Source of the DNA: Pedobacter panaciterrae
GTDB lineage: Bacteria > Bacteroidota > Bacteroidia > Sphingobacteriales > Sphingobacteriaceae
Length of the DNA: 64,000 nucleotides
Assembly: GCF_001636695.1 (NCBI RefSeq)
Contig: NZ_LGEL01000005.1
Span: 1 to 64,000 of the forward strand
Reading direction: 5' to 3'
Position numbers and translations under genes: made by a program. The stretch's first letter is position 1. Every line of letters starts with the position of its first letter. Under the pieces are notes generated by a model. The model had not been told where the DNA came from and searched no databases. It saw only the letters and a list, made by a program, of their open reading frames with translations. This document shows positions 63,257-64,000 of this stretch, one piece after another.

Positions 63257-63426
63257 GTTTATCATTGTGTGATTTAATTTAATAACTATTCAAATTTATA
63301 ATTAAATGGGATTAATTATAGTAATTCTCTAAGTATTTATTGGGAAAGGCTAATATTGTTACAGTTTGTTCTCAACTATTGAGTTCAGATTGTGTTGGCT
63401 CTAATAATGCTCAAATGGTAGTTAAA

Positions 63427-63460
63427 CTTAACAATTTTGTGCATATGCATATTTGTTAAG
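63427..63460. promoter_or_regulatory. Imperfect palindrome before the glycosyltransferase gene
   Basis: CTTAACAA (63427-63434) and TTGTTAAG (63453-63460) flank an inner palindrome TGCATATGCA (63440-63449). A TAnnTTTG box (TAAGTTTG, 63468-63475) follows 8 nt later, so this could be an operator. The 63266-63501 gap otherwise shows only AT-rich DNA. Confidence 0.35.
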
Positions 63461-63501
63461 TTTTAAGTAAGTTTGCACAGTTTTAAGCGTTGTAATCACA
63501 C

Positions 63502-64000
63502 ATGGATATTTCTGTAGTAATCCCCCTATATAATGAAGAAGAATCGTTACCTGAATTAACTTCATGGATTGCTAAGGTAATGCAGGAGCATAACTTTAGC
63601 TATGAGGTTCTTTTTGTTGACGATGGCAGTACAGATGCTTCCTGGAGTATCATTGAAAACTTAAAGCAGGAATACAGCTCGGTAAAAGGAATTAAATTCA
63701 GAAGAAACTATGGTAAATCCGCTGCTTTAAATGTAGCTTTTGAAGCGGCACAGGGTGATGTTGTGATTACCATGGATGCTGATTTGCAGGATAGTCCGGA
63801 TGAGATACCAGAACTTTTCAGACGAATAAAAGAAGAGAAGTTTGATATTATATCAGGCTGGAAAAAGAAGCGTTACGATCCGATTACTAAAACTATACCT
63901 ACCAAACTGTTCAATGCGGCCACCCGTAAGATGTCGGGCATTCAATTAAATGATTTTAATTGTGGTTTAAAAGCTTACCGTAGCGATGTGGTAAAAACCA
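63502..64000 (+). CDS. Family 2 glycosyltransferase (3' end beyond window)
   Basis: The visible 166 residues start MDISVVIPLYNEEESLPEL with the GT-A nucleotide-sugar motifs DDGSTDAS (about 49) and the metal-binding DADLQDSP near 93, and continue RRNYGKSAALNVAFEAA. This resembles dolichyl/polyprenyl-phosphate mannose synthase and undecaprenyl glucosyltransferases such as GtrB/YfdH, which have C-terminal membrane helices after about residue 230. That part is not seen here. Confidence 0.92.
   Translation, partial: MDISVVIPLYNEEESLPELTSWIAKVMQEHNFSYEVLFVDDGSTDASWSIIENLKQEYSSVKGIKFRRNYGKSAALNVAFEAAQGDVVITMDADLQDSPDEIPELFRRIKEEKFDIISGWKKKRYDPITKTIPTKLFNAATRKMSGIQLNDFNCGLKAYRSDVVKT

Overview
The window reads as a Bacteroidota chromosome, most likely Sphingobacteriaceae and closest in style to Pedobacter. 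The reasons are the AT-rich composition, gliding genes gldF, gldG and gldC, SusC/SusD-type outer-membrane proteins, an ECF sigma / FecR pair, DUF6266, DUF4199 and DUF3810 families, and promoter-like TAnnTTTG boxes. The genus is inferred from family memory, not from a search. No rRNA, tRNA, CRISPR array, transposase or phage module was seen.

Layout. 0-1.6 kb is accessory and decayed: a DUF6266 gene cut by the window edge, an inverted array of 11-bp units, a leucine-rich-repeat remnant and an ORF6N gene with an apparent frameshift. 1.7-15.6 kb is mostly core: a porin-like barrel, gldF-gldG-dnaN, a DUF4397 lipoprotein, DedA, a zinc phospholipase C-like protein, hscA, an AAA ATPase remnant beside a 34-bp palindrome, a DUF3810 protein, pyrC, a DEAD-box helicase and gldC. 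15.6-31.2 kb holds the cytochrome c maturation genes ccmB, ccmC, ccmD, ccmE and ccmF. They are split by a SusC/SusD/fasciclin/DUF5007 operon with two LacI-type operator candidates and terminators on both sides, and by glutamate dehydrogenase and msrA. 31-41.6 kb is housekeeping: ferredoxin and iscX, kdsC, maf, ppx/gppA, dnaJ-grpE, an FtsE-type ATPase, acyl-CoA reductase, a second ferredoxin, stress proteins and an NlpC/P60 peptidase.

41.6-49.3 kb is a minus-strand histidine operon in the order hisG-D-C-B-H-A-F-IE with a WD40 gene attached at its end. Large palindromic repeats sit between hisB and hisH and between hisF and hisIE. 49.8-56.1 kb is an envelope-signalling block: ECF sigma factor, FecR anti-sigma, an STN/carboxypeptidase-regulatory protein without a barrel, and a TonB-linked beta-barrel protein. 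56.2-62.4 kb carries an L,D-transpeptidase, a BatA-type protein, a dihydroorotase homologue that has lost its metal ligands, an acidic protein and a DUF4199 membrane protein. A convergent DUF1080 protein and a truncated family 2 glycosyltransferase close the window.

Two repeat systems are the most unusual content. One is a roughly 30-bp arm, ending in GATGACG and containing GAGATCTC, found as inverted pairs at five loci. The variable core of each pair is matched between its own arms, and most copies are flanked by locus-specific short tandem repeats that begin at the element edge. The other is a pair of arrays (about 568-720 and 49600-49675) made of 11-bp units around a TCAAGG/TCAACG core, inverted on the left and direct on the right. 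A further pattern is a TAnnTTTG box 5-8 nt from the start codon of at least five genes, which suggests leaderless transcripts.
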